This document shows positions 8,261-16,587 of a stretch of 46,264 nt of DNA, one piece after another. Position 1 is the first letter of the stretch. Each line of letters starts with the position of its first letter. The stretch lies in NCBI GenBank assembly GCA_944324045.1, contig CALUUT010000007.1, positions 1-46,264 on the forward strand. The letters are read 5' to 3'. Below the pieces are notes generated by a model that made no database searches, was not told the origin of the DNA, and saw only the letters and a program-made list of their open reading frames with translations. A program made the translations under genes and the position numbers. This stretch comes from an uncultured Desulfovibrionaceae bacterium (lineage in GTDB: Bacteria; Desulfobacterota; Desulfovibrionia; Desulfovibrionales; Desulfovibrionaceae).

Positions 8261-9391
8261 ATGGTCCAGACAAAAAAATATCATCCATTTTCCACAGCCT
8301 TGTTTCTTGCCCGGCGCGATGAGCTCATGAACGTGGATCGCGCCCTTTTACGCGGCCATGGCGTGCGGCAAAGCCATTTTCTGTCCAGCGGCCGGGCGGG
8401 ACTTGAATTTTTGCGTCGCCGGACCGAAAACCCTGCAGGCCCTGGACGGCCCCAACTTGTCGTGTGCGATCTGCATTTGACGGATATGACCGGACTTGAT
8501 TTCATCCGCGGCCTGCGAACCCTGCCGGGTTTTGAAAACACGCCCGTGCTCCTGCTTGCATCCGCCTTGCCCGGCGCCGCAGTGGGAACGCTCGGCCGCA
8601 TGGGACGCGCCGGAATTCTCTGCCGCCCCTATACCCAGGCGGATCTTGCAAGCACTTTGGAATTTCTGAGCGTTCAAAATATCTCCGGTCCCATGGTCAC
8701 AGCCTCGCCTCTGGCGACGCGCGCCCTGGAACGCGCCCGACGCCCGGTTGCGGCTGTGAAGCAGGATGCGCTCGCTCTTGGGCTTGCGCTCCTGGACAAA
8801 GGCGCGTTTGCAAACGCGCACAGCGCGTTCAAAGAGGCGTTGCGCATGAAACCCTGCCGGGCCGCCGCCTTTCGCGGCCTGTCTCTGGCCGCGGCCGGAC
8901 TTGGCGATATGCGCCGCGCCTATCGCCTGATGCGCACATCCGCGCGCTTTTTCATTATGGATGAAGACTTCTACAATGCCCGGCGCGCCCTTATGCAAAG
9001 CGCGCGCATGGCGGAAAAGGCGCTCCTTTTGCCCGAAGACGCCGCCAAAAACGCGGGCAATCCTCTTTATCGCGCCGGATGCGCCCTGATCCGCGCAGGA
9101 CGTTACGAGCCGGCAGCGCGCGCCCTTTTAAACGGCATGGCGTATACGCCCGATATCTCGCCGGTCAATGCCGTAAAACGCGCCTGCGCCGCAACCGGAA
9201 ATGAATATCATGCGGCTGAATCGTTGTGCGCGCACCTGGCCGCCTGCGGCGGAGTCCATGCGGCAGCGGCGTTGCGCCGGATTCTCATGCCGCCGCAGTT
9301 GGAGGAAAAACCCAGCCGCCTCGGTTTTCTGGGCGACATGGTCGCCATGGCCCGAAACACCTACAGAATGTATCGGGCCGGCGCGCTTTGA
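8261..9391 (+). CDS. Receiver-domain protein with TPR-like C-terminus
   Basis: 376 residues. Residues ~10-140 form a CheY-like receiver domain with phosphoacceptor D70 in the strand QLVVCDLHLTDMTGLDFI and an acidic patch near D20/E21. The conserved lysine of the active site appears to be arginine (ILCRPY), so phosphorylation chemistry may be altered. From ~residue 160 the sequence is helical with TPR-like repeats (ALALGLALLDKGAFANAHSA, AYRLMRTSARFF, YRAGCALIRAGRYEPAARAL). There is no DNA-binding or enzymatic output domain, so it likely acts by protein contact. AGGAG precedes the ATG. The sigma-28-like promoter in front of the upstream gene suggests a link to motility. A clear terminator follows the stop codon. 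Confidence 0.82.
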   Translation: MVQTKKYHPFSTALFLARRDELMNVDRALLRGHGVRQSHFLSSGRAGLEFLRRRTENPAGPGRPQLVVCDLHLTDMTGLDFIRGLRTLPGFENTPVLLLASALPGAAVGTLGRMGRAGILCRPYTQADLASTLEFLSVQNISGPMVTASPLATRALERARRPVAAVKQDALALGLALLDKGAFANAHSAFKEALRMKPCRAAAFRGLSLAAAGLGDMRRAYRLMRTSARFFIMDEDFYNARRALMQSARMAEKALLLPEDAAKNAGNPLYRAGCALIRAGRYEPAARALLNGMAYTPDISPVNAVKRACAATGNEYHAAESLCAHLAACGGVHAAAALRRILMPPQLEEKPSRLGFLGDMVAMARNTYRMYRAGAL

Positions 9392-9427
9392 TGCAAAGCG
9401 TCCCCAACTGGTCTTTGTCAAAACAGC

Positions 9428-9454
9428 GCGCGGCGTCTTGCCGCGCCTTCTTTT
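9428..9454 (+). terminator. Rho-independent terminator after the receiver/TPR gene
   Basis: GCGCGGC (9428-9434) pairs with GCCGCGC (9440-9446) around GTCTT, followed by CTTCTTTT. In the other direction it is followed by GCTGTTTT, so it may also stop the minus-strand block ending at 9486. Confidence 0.8.
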
Positions 9455-9485
9455 CGGCGCAGAACGCTTTTCTGCAGCACATGCC

Positions 9486-10649
9486 CTAAAAAAGTTCCGA
9501 CAAGGGGATGCGGCACCCGGGACTCAGGGGTAAAACATGTTTGGCGGTTTTATATGGGTAAGGATTGCGGGCGAGAGCCCGCGCAATAATCTCCTCCACA
9601 GTGACGCTGTGGCCGGGGCGCAGGCTGTAAACGGAAATCGCGGCATAATCATAGAGCAGAGCGGGCACGCGCTTTAGGCCCAGGCGCAAGGCCGCTTCCA
9701 GTCGGTGTTGCCCATCCATGACCAGCCCATGTTCCCGACTTACGGCCAATGGCGCAGTCCATGCGCCTTCAGTACGTATCTTGCGCTCCAGCCAGGCCGC
9801 GCGCGCCGGATTAAATTCTTCGATATGCTTGAGGTCCGCAACGTCAAGCAACGTGATATCCGGGGCAGACGCGCCCGCCGCTCCAGCCAGCCGCACAGCC
9901 TCTGCATAGCGCTCAGGAGCGCCGCATATTGCGCCCCCCGCAACTCCCACATCCAACATATGCGCCGGCAAAACATCTAAATTATCGCCCCATGCCTGCG
10001 CATATCCAACTTCCGCGCGCCGGGCGACGAATTCAGCCAAAATATCCCGAAACACCGGCACATGACGCGGGGCGACATACACAATGCCAAGTCCCGCACG
10101 CCATGCGCTCCCACCTTCGCACGCATCCCGAATCGCGCAAACCCAACCGTCTGTTCCCGCCTGAAGCGCGACTCCCGGGCGCCCTGAAACAAACGGACCA
10201 TGCGCAACCCACATGGACTCCCCTTTGCCCGCGCACCGCGCAATGGCAAGGGCCGCGGCGTCCACCACCAGCGCATCCGCTTCCACCAACAAAGCTCCCT
10301 GGCCGGGAGCAAGGGGCTGCAAAGCCGCAAGGACGGAAGAAAGACCGGCATCCCGGACAAAATCAGGACTATGCATTAAATCTGTTTCAGGAAAGCAGGC
10401 GCGCGCGCTCGCCCCAAGCTCAATTGCGCGGCAACCGCTCACCACGCACTGATCCCGAAACCCAAGCTCGTGAAACTGGCGCATGGTTCGGTGCAGCAAA
10501 GGGCCGTCGCCCACCGGGGCCAAAGGCCCCGCCATAGTCAAACAGGACGCCGCATATGCCTTTTTTGCGGCTGCCAGAAAAACAAGCCGCGTGTTTGCGG
10601 GCGCAAACCCTGCGGCAGATTCCGCCGCAACCTCAGAGGCCAAAACCAT
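9486..10649 (-). CDS. Fusion of nucleotidyltransferase-like and ParB/SerK-like domains
   Basis: 387 residues. Residues ~20-235 resemble the sugar-nucleotidyltransferase fold (PVGDGPLLHRTMRQFHELGF, then GLSSVLAAL and ALLVEADALVV). However, the glycine-rich loop and the conserved lysine of the PKPL motif are missing: the loop reads LAAAKKAYAAS and then AGPLAPVG. Residues ~265-387 look like the ParB-like fold of free-serine kinase SerK/SbnI: MDGQHRLEAALRLG at 311-324, and a C-terminal YPYKTAKHVLP motif like the SerK tail. A kinase plus nucleotidyltransferase would make an activated phospho-amino-acid or alcohol, but that role is inference. The start has AAGGAG six bases ahead. It follows dxs after a hairpin and may be a separate transcript. 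Confidence 0.6.
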   Translation of the reverse strand: MVLASEVAAESAAGFAPANTRLVFLAAAKKAYAASCLTMAGPLAPVGDGPLLHRTMRQFHELGFRDQCVVSGCRAIELGASARACFPETDLMHSPDFVRDAGLSSVLAALQPLAPGQGALLVEADALVVDAAALAIARCAGKGESMWVAHGPFVSGRPGVALQAGTDGWVCAIRDACEGGSAWRAGLGIVYVAPRHVPVFRDILAEFVARRAEVGYAQAWGDNLDVLPAHMLDVGVAGGAICGAPERYAEAVRLAGAAGASAPDITLLDVADLKHIEEFNPARAAWLERKIRTEGAWTAPLAVSREHGLVMDGQHRLEAALRLGLKRVPALLYDYAAISVYSLRPGHSVTVEEIIARALARNPYPYKTAKHVLPLSPGCRIPLSELF

Positions 10650-10693
10650 ACAGCGCTCCTTACTGCATTCCGAAAACAGGGCGCAAACCGCAT

Positions 10694-10716
10694 GAAGCCG
10701 GCGTAACGCCGGCTTC
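10694..10716. terminator. Perfect 10-base hairpin after dxs
   Basis: GAAGCCGGCG (10694-10703) and CGCCGGCTTC (10707-10716) pair perfectly around TAA, 29 bases after the dxs stop codon. The T run is poor on both strands. It may end or attenuate the isoprenoid block before the fusion gene. Confidence 0.6.
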
Positions 10717-10744
10717 TATTACAAAAAACGCATGTGTAAAAAAT

Positions 10745-12652
10745 TCAGTTTGCCGCAAGCATATCTTTCATGACCGATTCCATGCCGGACTGGTCAAGTC
10801 CGAGCATGCCGCGCAGCAATGCCTGCTCGCCATGCGTCACAAAGGCATCCGGCAACCCCATGCGCCGCACGCAAAGCCCCTTTTCCAAAAAGCCCCTGTC
10901 CGCGAGCAGCTCGAGCACGGCGGAAGAAAATCCCCCGGCCAAGGCGTTTTCTTCTACCAGCAAAAGCCGGGAATGACGCCGGGCAAGGCTTAGGATATCC
11001 TCTTCAGGCAAGGGTTTCACAAAACGGGCATTGCTGACGCTGATGCGTTTTCCCGATTCTCTTTCCACGGCCTTTGCCGCTTCGAGAGCCGCCAGCGCGG
11101 TGTCGCCGGCGGCAATGACCGCAAGATCCACGCCCTCGCGCAAACTCTCCATGCGCGCCCAGGGCAACACGCGCGCCGGTCTTTCAGACACGGCCCCATC
11201 GCGAAAGCCGCGCGGGTACCGAATGGCTGTCGGACCATCCGCAGCAACAGCCGTAATAAGCATATCGCGCAGTTCATCCTCGTTTTTAGGCGCAAGCACC
11301 GCCATATTGGGCATGTGACGCAAGTAGGACAAATCAAAGGCGCCATGGTGCGTAGGACCGTCTTCGCCCACAATGCCGGCCCGGTCCAAACAGAAAATTA
11401 CCGGCAGTTTCTGCAAGGCCACATCATGCAAAATCTGATCATAGGAACGCTGAAGAAAGGTCGAATACACGGCGACAACCGGTTTTAAGCCCTGAGTGGC
11501 CATGCCCGCGGCCAAAGTGACCGCATGCTGTTCGCAAATGCCCACATCCACAAATCTTTTTGGAAACCGTTCCGCAAACGCGGCAAGACCTGTGCCTTCC
11601 GGCATGGCTGCGGTAATGGCCACAATGCGCGGATCGTCTTTGGCAAGCTCAATCAGGGCACTGGAAAACGCCTTGGTATAGGTAAACGCGGTCCCGCTTC
11701 CATATGCCTCGCCCGTGTCCGGATTAAACGCGCCAAGACCGTGAAAATGGGCCGGATTCTTTTCCGCCGGGGTAAAGCCGCGGCCTTTTTGGGTAAGCAC
11801 ATGCACAAGCACCGGCGCATCCTGGCGCTTGGCCAGCTCAAACACCCGGCTCATCTCCTCAAGATCATGACCGTCTACCGGTCCGACATAATTGAAATTC
11901 AAAGCCTCAAACAAAAAACTTGGCGAGAAAAACCCCTTTAAGGTCTGCTCTCCGCGCCGGGCGACGGCCATCATGTCTTCCCCAATATTGGGAATAGACA
12001 GAAGAATGCTTTCAATCCGGCGTTTCATGCGTTTCATCCAGTTCGCGGACAGATTGCTGGACAAAAAAAGCGAAAGCGCTCCAACATTGCGGGAAATGGA
12101 CATTTCATTGTCGTTAAGCACCACAATGAGCGGACTGCCTACGGCTCCCGCATGATTTAACGCCTCAAAGGCCATGCCCGCAGTCATGGAGCCGTCGCCG
12201 ATGACTGCCGTCACATGATGCTTTTTCCCCGCCAAATCCCGGGCCATGGCCATGCCCAGCGCGGCTGAAATGGATGTTGAGGAATGCCCCACACCAAAAA
12301 CGTCATACGGACTTTCCGTGCGTTTGGGAAAACCGCTGATGCCGCCGAAACGGCGCAACGTGGAAAATTGATCCCGCCGCCCGGTAAGCAGCTTGTAGGC
12401 ATACGCCTGATGCCCCACATCCCAGATAACCTTGTCCTCTTCCAAATCAAAAGCGCGCAAGAGGGCAAGCGTCAGTTCCACCACGCCCAGAGACGGGGCC
12501 AGATGGCCGCCGTTTTTCGCCACCACGCTGATAATTTCGGAGCGCAATTCGCCCGCGAGTTTCGAGCACTCAAAAAAATCAAGCCGCTTCACATCTGAAG
12601 GCGCCTGAATCCGATCCAATATGCGAGGAGCACCGCCTGTCAACAAATCCAT
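10745..12652 (-). CDS. dxs: 1-deoxy-D-xylulose-5-phosphate synthase
   Basis: 635 residues, the usual length. Dxs condenses pyruvate and glyceraldehyde 3-phosphate, with thiamine diphosphate, to make DXP, the first step of the MEP isoprenoid pathway and a source for thiamine and pyridoxal. Visible motifs are the N-terminal KNGGHLAPSLGVVELTLAL, the thiamine-binding GDGSMTAGMAFEALN, the FNYVGPVDGHD stretch and the transketolase-like DRAGIVGEDGPTHHG. The start is uncertain. ATG 12652 gives the best family N-terminus (LDRIQAPSDVKRL) but its GGAGA site is very close. GTG 12682 adds ten residues and has a GAGAG site. It lies downstream of ispA in the same block. Confidence 0.96.
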   Translation of the reverse strand: MDLLTGGAPRILDRIQAPSDVKRLDFFECSKLAGELRSEIISVVAKNGGHLAPSLGVVELTLALLRAFDLEEDKVIWDVGHQAYAYKLLTGRRDQFSTLRRFGGISGFPKRTESPYDVFGVGHSSTSISAALGMAMARDLAGKKHHVTAVIGDGSMTAGMAFEALNHAGAVGSPLIVVLNDNEMSISRNVGALSLFLSSNLSANWMKRMKRRIESILLSIPNIGEDMMAVARRGEQTLKGFFSPSFLFEALNFNYVGPVDGHDLEEMSRVFELAKRQDAPVLVHVLTQKGRGFTPAEKNPAHFHGLGAFNPDTGEAYGSGTAFTYTKAFSSALIELAKDDPRIVAITAAMPEGTGLAAFAERFPKRFVDVGICEQHAVTLAAGMATQGLKPVVAVYSTFLQRSYDQILHDVALQKLPVIFCLDRAGIVGEDGPTHHGAFDLSYLRHMPNMAVLAPKNEDELRDMLITAVAADGPTAIRYPRGFRDGAVSERPARVLPWARMESLREGVDLAVIAAGDTALAALEAAKAVERESGKRISVSNARFVKPLPEEDILSLARRHSRLLLVEENALAGGFSSAVLELLADRGFLEKGLCVRRMGLPDAFVTHGEQALLRGMLGLDQSGMESVMKDMLAAN

Positions 12653-12721
12653 TCTCCATATCAACGCGCGGGCAAGCCGCACGTCTGTTCTCTCTGTCCC
12701 GCTTCATGCACGCTTTATGCG

Positions 12722-13669
12722 TTATGCGCTTCGAGTCGCTAAAGATTGCGCAAGGGCCTTCAAAAACTCCGCATCCGGTCCTGTGAATCCGGTAAGCGCG
12801 GCTACGGCCTCTTCAGCCAGCCCAACCGCAAGCCTGCGGCTTTCCTCAAGCCCGACCAGCGCCGGATAGGTATTTTTACCATTGGCCGCATCGCTTCCGG
12901 CTGTCTTGCCCAACGCGGCCGTATCGCCGGTTTCGTCCAAAATATCGTCCGTTATCTGAAAACATGCGCCAAATGCCGCGGCATATCTGGAAAGCGCCGC
13001 GCAACGCGCCTCATCGGCCCCGGCCAGTATTCCGCCGCACACGCACGCCGCGCGCAACAGCGCCCCGGTTTTTCCAGCGTGCATATGCCGCAGTTCCTCA
13101 AGCGTCACTCCAGAGCGTCCGGTATATTCCATGTCAAGCGCCTGCCCTCCGACCATCCCGGATGAACCGGCGCAGGCGCTTGCAAACGCAATGGCGCGCA
13201 CAACCCGCTCTGCAGGAAACGTCACAGACGCCATGAGCCCGAACGCATCGGTCAGCAAGGCATCCCCGGCCAGAATTGCAAGGGCCTCGCCATGCACTTT
13301 GTGGTTGGTGGGGCGTCCGCGACGCAGGTCGTCATTATCCATGGCCGGCAAATCATCATGAATCAGGGAATAGGTATGGATAAACTCCAGGGCTGCGGCA
13401 AAGGGCATAAGGGCATCAAGGCTCGCGCCCAACATGCGTCCGCATGCAAGGCACAGCGAAGGCCGAATGCGCTTGCCGCCGGCAAGAAGACTGTATCGCA
13501 TGGCCATACGCAGCCGCTCCGGAATATCCGGATTCCCAAGGCTTTTTTGGAGCCATGCCTCAATTTCCTGTACAAACTCGCGCAAGCTTGAAACCGCGCC
13601 CTCTCCTTTGCCGGCCGTTTTTTCGCTTTTCCCGTGTTCGGGGTGTACAGCGTCAGGATTCCCAACCAT
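12722..13669 (-). CDS. ispA: Polyprenyl diphosphate synthase (farnesyl diphosphate synthase type)
   Basis: 315 residues. It condenses dimethylallyl and isopentenyl diphosphates to geranyl and farnesyl diphosphate. Both aspartate-rich metal-binding motifs are present: DDLPAMDNDD in helix D and DDILD near ITDDILDETGD. GGKRIRPSLCLA is the substrate-binding motif ahead of the first. The two-residue insertion in the first motif (DDxxxxD) is that of bacterial short-chain FPP synthases. AAGGA precedes the ATG by six bases. The ~20 N-terminal residues are polar and unconserved. It sits between xseB and dxs and feeds the MEP products made by dxs and ispG into longer prenyl chains. Confidence 0.93.
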   Translation of the reverse strand: MVGNPDAVHPEHGKSEKTAGKGEGAVSSLREFVQEIEAWLQKSLGNPDIPERLRMAMRYSLLAGGKRIRPSLCLACGRMLGASLDALMPFAAALEFIHTYSLIHDDLPAMDNDDLRRGRPTNHKVHGEALAILAGDALLTDAFGLMASVTFPAERVVRAIAFASACAGSSGMVGGQALDMEYTGRSGVTLEELRHMHAGKTGALLRAACVCGGILAGADEARCAALSRYAAAFGACFQITDDILDETGDTAALGKTAGSDAANGKNTYPALVGLEESRRLAVGLAEEAVAALTGFTGPDAEFLKALAQSLATRSA

Positions 13670-13729
13670 GCATTATCCTTATTCCAGGCCCATGGGGCCG
13701 CAAATCATTCATCCATGCCGCGGTTTCGG

Positions 13730-14002
13730 CTAATCGCGCGTCGCCTCATTTTTCCGAAGCCCAGCCGCATCTTCATCCTCGTCTGTTTCATTAAAAGGCT
13801 CGAACGCCCCTTCAGAAAACACGCGGATTTCATTTCGGGCGTTCTGCAGCCGCTCGCGGCAGGCGCGCGCAAGGCTCACGCCTTCTTTGTACAAGACCAC
13901 GCCCTGCTCCAAAGATACGTTTCCGGACTCAAGTTCCGCCACAATGTCCTGAAGCCGTTTCAGTTGCGTCTCGAAATCAAGCGGCTCTTTTTTTCGGGCC
14001 AT
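13730..14002 (-). CDS. xseB: Exodeoxyribonuclease VII small subunit
   Basis: 90 residues, normal for XseB. It binds the large subunit XseA to form exonuclease VII, which degrades single-stranded DNA from both ends. The conserved core is FETQLKRLQDIVAELESG followed by SLEQGVVLYKEGVSLAR, a helical hairpin. The C-terminal ~20 residues are acidic and variable. Its ATG overlaps the stop codon of the upstream M23 peptidase gene (TGATG), which suggests coupled translation. XseA lies one gene further upstream. Confidence 0.93.
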   Translation of the reverse strand: MARKKEPLDFETQLKRLQDIVAELESGNVSLEQGVVLYKEGVSLARACRERLQNARNEIRVFSEGAFEPFNETDEDEDAAGLRKNEATRD

Positions 14003-15138
14003 CAGTTTCCTCCAGGCGCACTCCGCGCCGGCTCAGACGCCGCCGAATGCGAAATATCCGTGCCTGTCGCGGGAGCGCCGGATGCAACCGGTCTGTTTTC
14101 GCCTGAACCCGCGTTCACAGACGCGCCGCGCCGCTTTGCCCGCGAAGAGGAAGGCCTGTCCTTTTCAAGAAACGGCAATACATCCACGGAAATCCCCTGC
14201 ACGCTCAGGCCAAGGTGCAAATGCGGCCCGGTCACGCGGCCGGTGTCGCCTACGTATCCGATGATCTCGCCGGCTTTCACTTTTTGTCCCGGCTCGGCCG
14301 CAATGCGGGACATATGCGCATACATGGTCACGACACCCTGACCATGGTCAATGTACACCACATTGCCGGAAAAAAAGTGGTCCGCCGCGATAACCACTGT
14401 GCCGTCCGCACAGGCGCGAATGGGCGTGCCCTGGCTTGCGCGCAGATCAAGCCCCCGGTGATGACTGCGCGGCTCGCCGTTAAACACCCGGCGCAGACCA
14501 AAATGACTGCTGACGCCGCTGCGCAGGGTTCCGGGCACGGAACGCTGAAACGGCAGGCTCCAGAAACGTTCCGGCGTAAAGGCATTTAAAACCGTCAGAG
14601 TTTCCGCGCGCTCGCGTTTACTGCGTTCCAAATCCTTTTTATTCAGTTTCACAAAGCGACTGTCCACAGACAGGGATTGTTCCGGATATTTCTTATAGCG
14701 TATCGGTATTGTGCGCTTCATATTCATAATGGCGCCATTCGCCATGACCCGCATACGCAAGATTGCGGTTCTGCCGGTTTTCTCCTCATAGGGCACCGGC
14801 AGCAAAATTTCGGAAACCCCTTCTGCTCCATCCACGCGGGCCGGCACGGTCAGTGTTTTGGCAAGCCAGATAAAGCTCACGGACTCAAGCCCCTTGCCGC
14901 ACACCCGAACAAGAAAGGCCTGCCCCGGATAAATCGCATCCGGCACGCTCACCGCCGGAAGCGCCGTTTCAGGCGCGACCGCTTCCCGGCTTTTCGGCTC
15001 AAGCGCATTTCCAGGCGCAGAGGTTCCCGCGGCTCCGTCCGAGGCGGCGAACGCAACGCACGGCAACACAAATACCGCTAAAGCCGCTGCAGTCCAAATT
15101 GTCCTTTTCCATATCAGGCATATGATTTTATTCATCAT
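14002..15138 (-). CDS. Secreted M23 (LytM-type) murein endopeptidase
   Basis: 378 residues. A basic N-terminus and hydrophobic stretch (TAAALAVFVLPCVAFA) form a signal peptide cut after AFA, so the protein acts in the periplasm. The catalytic M23 domain lies at about residues 205-310. Its zinc ligands appear as the H in SHHRG followed by D in LDLRA, and as the HLH in GPHLHLGLS; the segment YIDHGQGVVTMYAH is also conserved. It probably cuts peptidoglycan cross-links, or activates amidases if inactive. The tail (~60 residues) is low-complexity. The ATG overlaps the end of xseA by 11 bases, and AAAGGA precedes it. It is inserted between the two exonuclease VII genes. Confidence 0.88.
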   Translation of the reverse strand: MMNKIICLIWKRTIWTAAALAVFVLPCVAFAASDGAAGTSAPGNALEPKSREAVAPETALPAVSVPDAIYPGQAFLVRVCGKGLESVSFIWLAKTLTVPARVDGAEGVSEILLPVPYEEKTGRTAILRMRVMANGAIMNMKRTIPIRYKKYPEQSLSVDSRFVKLNKKDLERSKRERAETLTVLNAFTPERFWSLPFQRSVPGTLRSGVSSHFGLRRVFNGEPRSHHRGLDLRASQGTPIRACADGTVVIAADHFFSGNVVYIDHGQGVVTMYAHMSRIAAEPGQKVKAGEIIGYVGDTGRVTGPHLHLGLSVQGISVDVLPFLEKDRPSSSRAKRRGASVNAGSGENRPVASGAPATGTDISHSAASEPARSAPGGN

Positions 15139-16459
15139 TTTTTTCCTTTACTCCACGCAACACCCGCGCCGCAATCACTCCGTCGCGCACCAGAATATCC
15201 ACATCTGTTCCCAACTGAACGTCGCCCACACTGCGCGCAAAACTCCCATCCCCAAGCCGCACCAAAGCATACCCCAAATCGAGAGGGCGGCGTGGATCAA
15301 GAGACGCAAGCCGGGCTTCAAGCAACGCCAGCGTCCTGTCCGCACGCTCAGACGCAGCAGCTCCGACGCGCGAAAAGGCCCGCTCCTGGACTGCAAGACG
15401 CGCTTCCATACGAAAAAACCATGCTTCCATGGCCAACGAAAGTCGTAGGCCCGCATCCCGCACACGCTCATCCGCGCGCCGGAGCACCTTTTCCGGCGAA
15501 AACCAGAAAAGCGCGCGCAGAGGGAATTCAAGCCGGTTTTCCGCACATGAAAGAAGCCGCTCCCCGGCCCGCTCCAGAGAAAGGAATGCGGCTTCGACCC
15601 GTCGAGCCAGCGCACGGCGCTCAGGCCACAAAAGCTGGGCCGCATGACTGGGAGTTGCTGCGCGCACATCCGCCGTCAGATCTGCAATGCTGATATCGAC
15701 CTCATGCCCCACGCCTGAAATCACCGGCACGGGCGACTCAAAAATTGCGCGAGCCACCCGCTCGTCATTAAAAGCCCGCAAATCTTCCAGAGATCCGCCG
15801 CCGCGAATCAGGGCGACGGCCTCAGCCCATTGCCCGGCCGTAGCCTGCTCCATAGCCTGGACGATGCTCTGCGGCGCATCCGTTCCCTGCACGAGGCTCG
15901 GGAAAATCCGTATTTCGCATCCCGCGCCCCGTTCTTCGGCCAGACGCAGAAAATCCCGGATAGCCGCTCCTCTTGGCGCCGTGACCACGGCCACGCGCGC
16001 GGGATTGGCCGGAATCGGACGCTTACGCTCCAAGGCAAAATACCCTTTTGCCGCAAGGACGCGCTTTAACGCCGCAAATTCCTGCTGCAGCCGCCCCGCG
16101 CCCGACTCCTGAAGCACCTCCACCACAAGCTGGAATGCCCCGCGCGCTTCATAAATCGTCAGCCGGCCTGCGGCCAATACTTCCTGACCGTTTTCCAGGG
16201 TTGCGGACAATGGCGGCCTTGGGCCGTCCTCATAGACTTCGCCGGTCAACGGATCAAATCGCTCCCAAGAGCGTTGACGGCCTTTAAACCACACGGCATT
16301 CAGGCAGGCATCCGCGTCCTTAAGCGAAAAATAGATATGCCCGGAACCAGGACGGGATACATTCGACACCTCTCCCCGAACCCAGACAAATGGGAAAACG
16401 CTTTCCACAAGACTTTTAATCGCCTCGTTCAGTTCCCGGACCGTATAAATTTCCGGCAA
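15128..16459 (-). CDS. xseA: Exodeoxyribonuclease VII large subunit
   Basis: 443 residues. This is the catalytic subunit of exonuclease VII. It has an N-terminal OB fold (IYTVRELNEAIKSLVES, FVWVRGEVSN, GHIYFSLKDADACLNAVWF), the catalytic domain with RVAVVTAPRGAAIRDFL and GGGSLEDLRAFNDE, ISGVGHEVD, and a long helical C-terminus. The start is an unusual TTG at 16459. AAAGGAG lies six bases ahead, the protein then begins exactly where the family does (LPEIYTVRELN), and no ATG or GTG occurs in the open frame upstream. The gap to proS (128 bases) contains a G-rich hairpin near 16552-16574. Confidence 0.93.
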   Translation of the reverse strand: MPEIYTVRELNEAIKSLVESVFPFVWVRGEVSNVSRPGSGHIYFSLKDADACLNAVWFKGRQRSWERFDPLTGEVYEDGPRPPLSATLENGQEVLAAGRLTIYEARGAFQLVVEVLQESGAGRLQQEFAALKRVLAAKGYFALERKRPIPANPARVAVVTAPRGAAIRDFLRLAEERGAGCEIRIFPSLVQGTDAPQSIVQAMEQATAGQWAEAVALIRGGGSLEDLRAFNDERVARAIFESPVPVISGVGHEVDISIADLTADVRAATPSHAAQLLWPERRALARRVEAAFLSLERAGERLLSCAENRLEFPLRALFWFSPEKVLRRADERVRDAGLRLSLAMEAWFFRMEARLAVQERAFSRVGAAASERADRTLALLEARLASLDPRRPLDLGYALVRLGDGSFARSVGDVQLGTDVDILVRDGVIAARVLRGVKEKNDE

Positions 16460-16587
16460 GGCGCGCTCCTTTCCCAAAAGGCGTATACGAAGGCTGTCCC
16501 TGTCAATCAGACTTTGATTCCCCAAAAAGACCGGCAAACCAGAAAAAGCATGGGGAAGGCGCGCACCTCCCCCCAAAAAAAACGCTC

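Noticed and set aside
16552..16574. Terminator between proS and xseA
   Set aside because: The hairpin has a bulge and only a short, delayed T run, and the genes read as one block; an attenuator cannot be excluded but is not supported.
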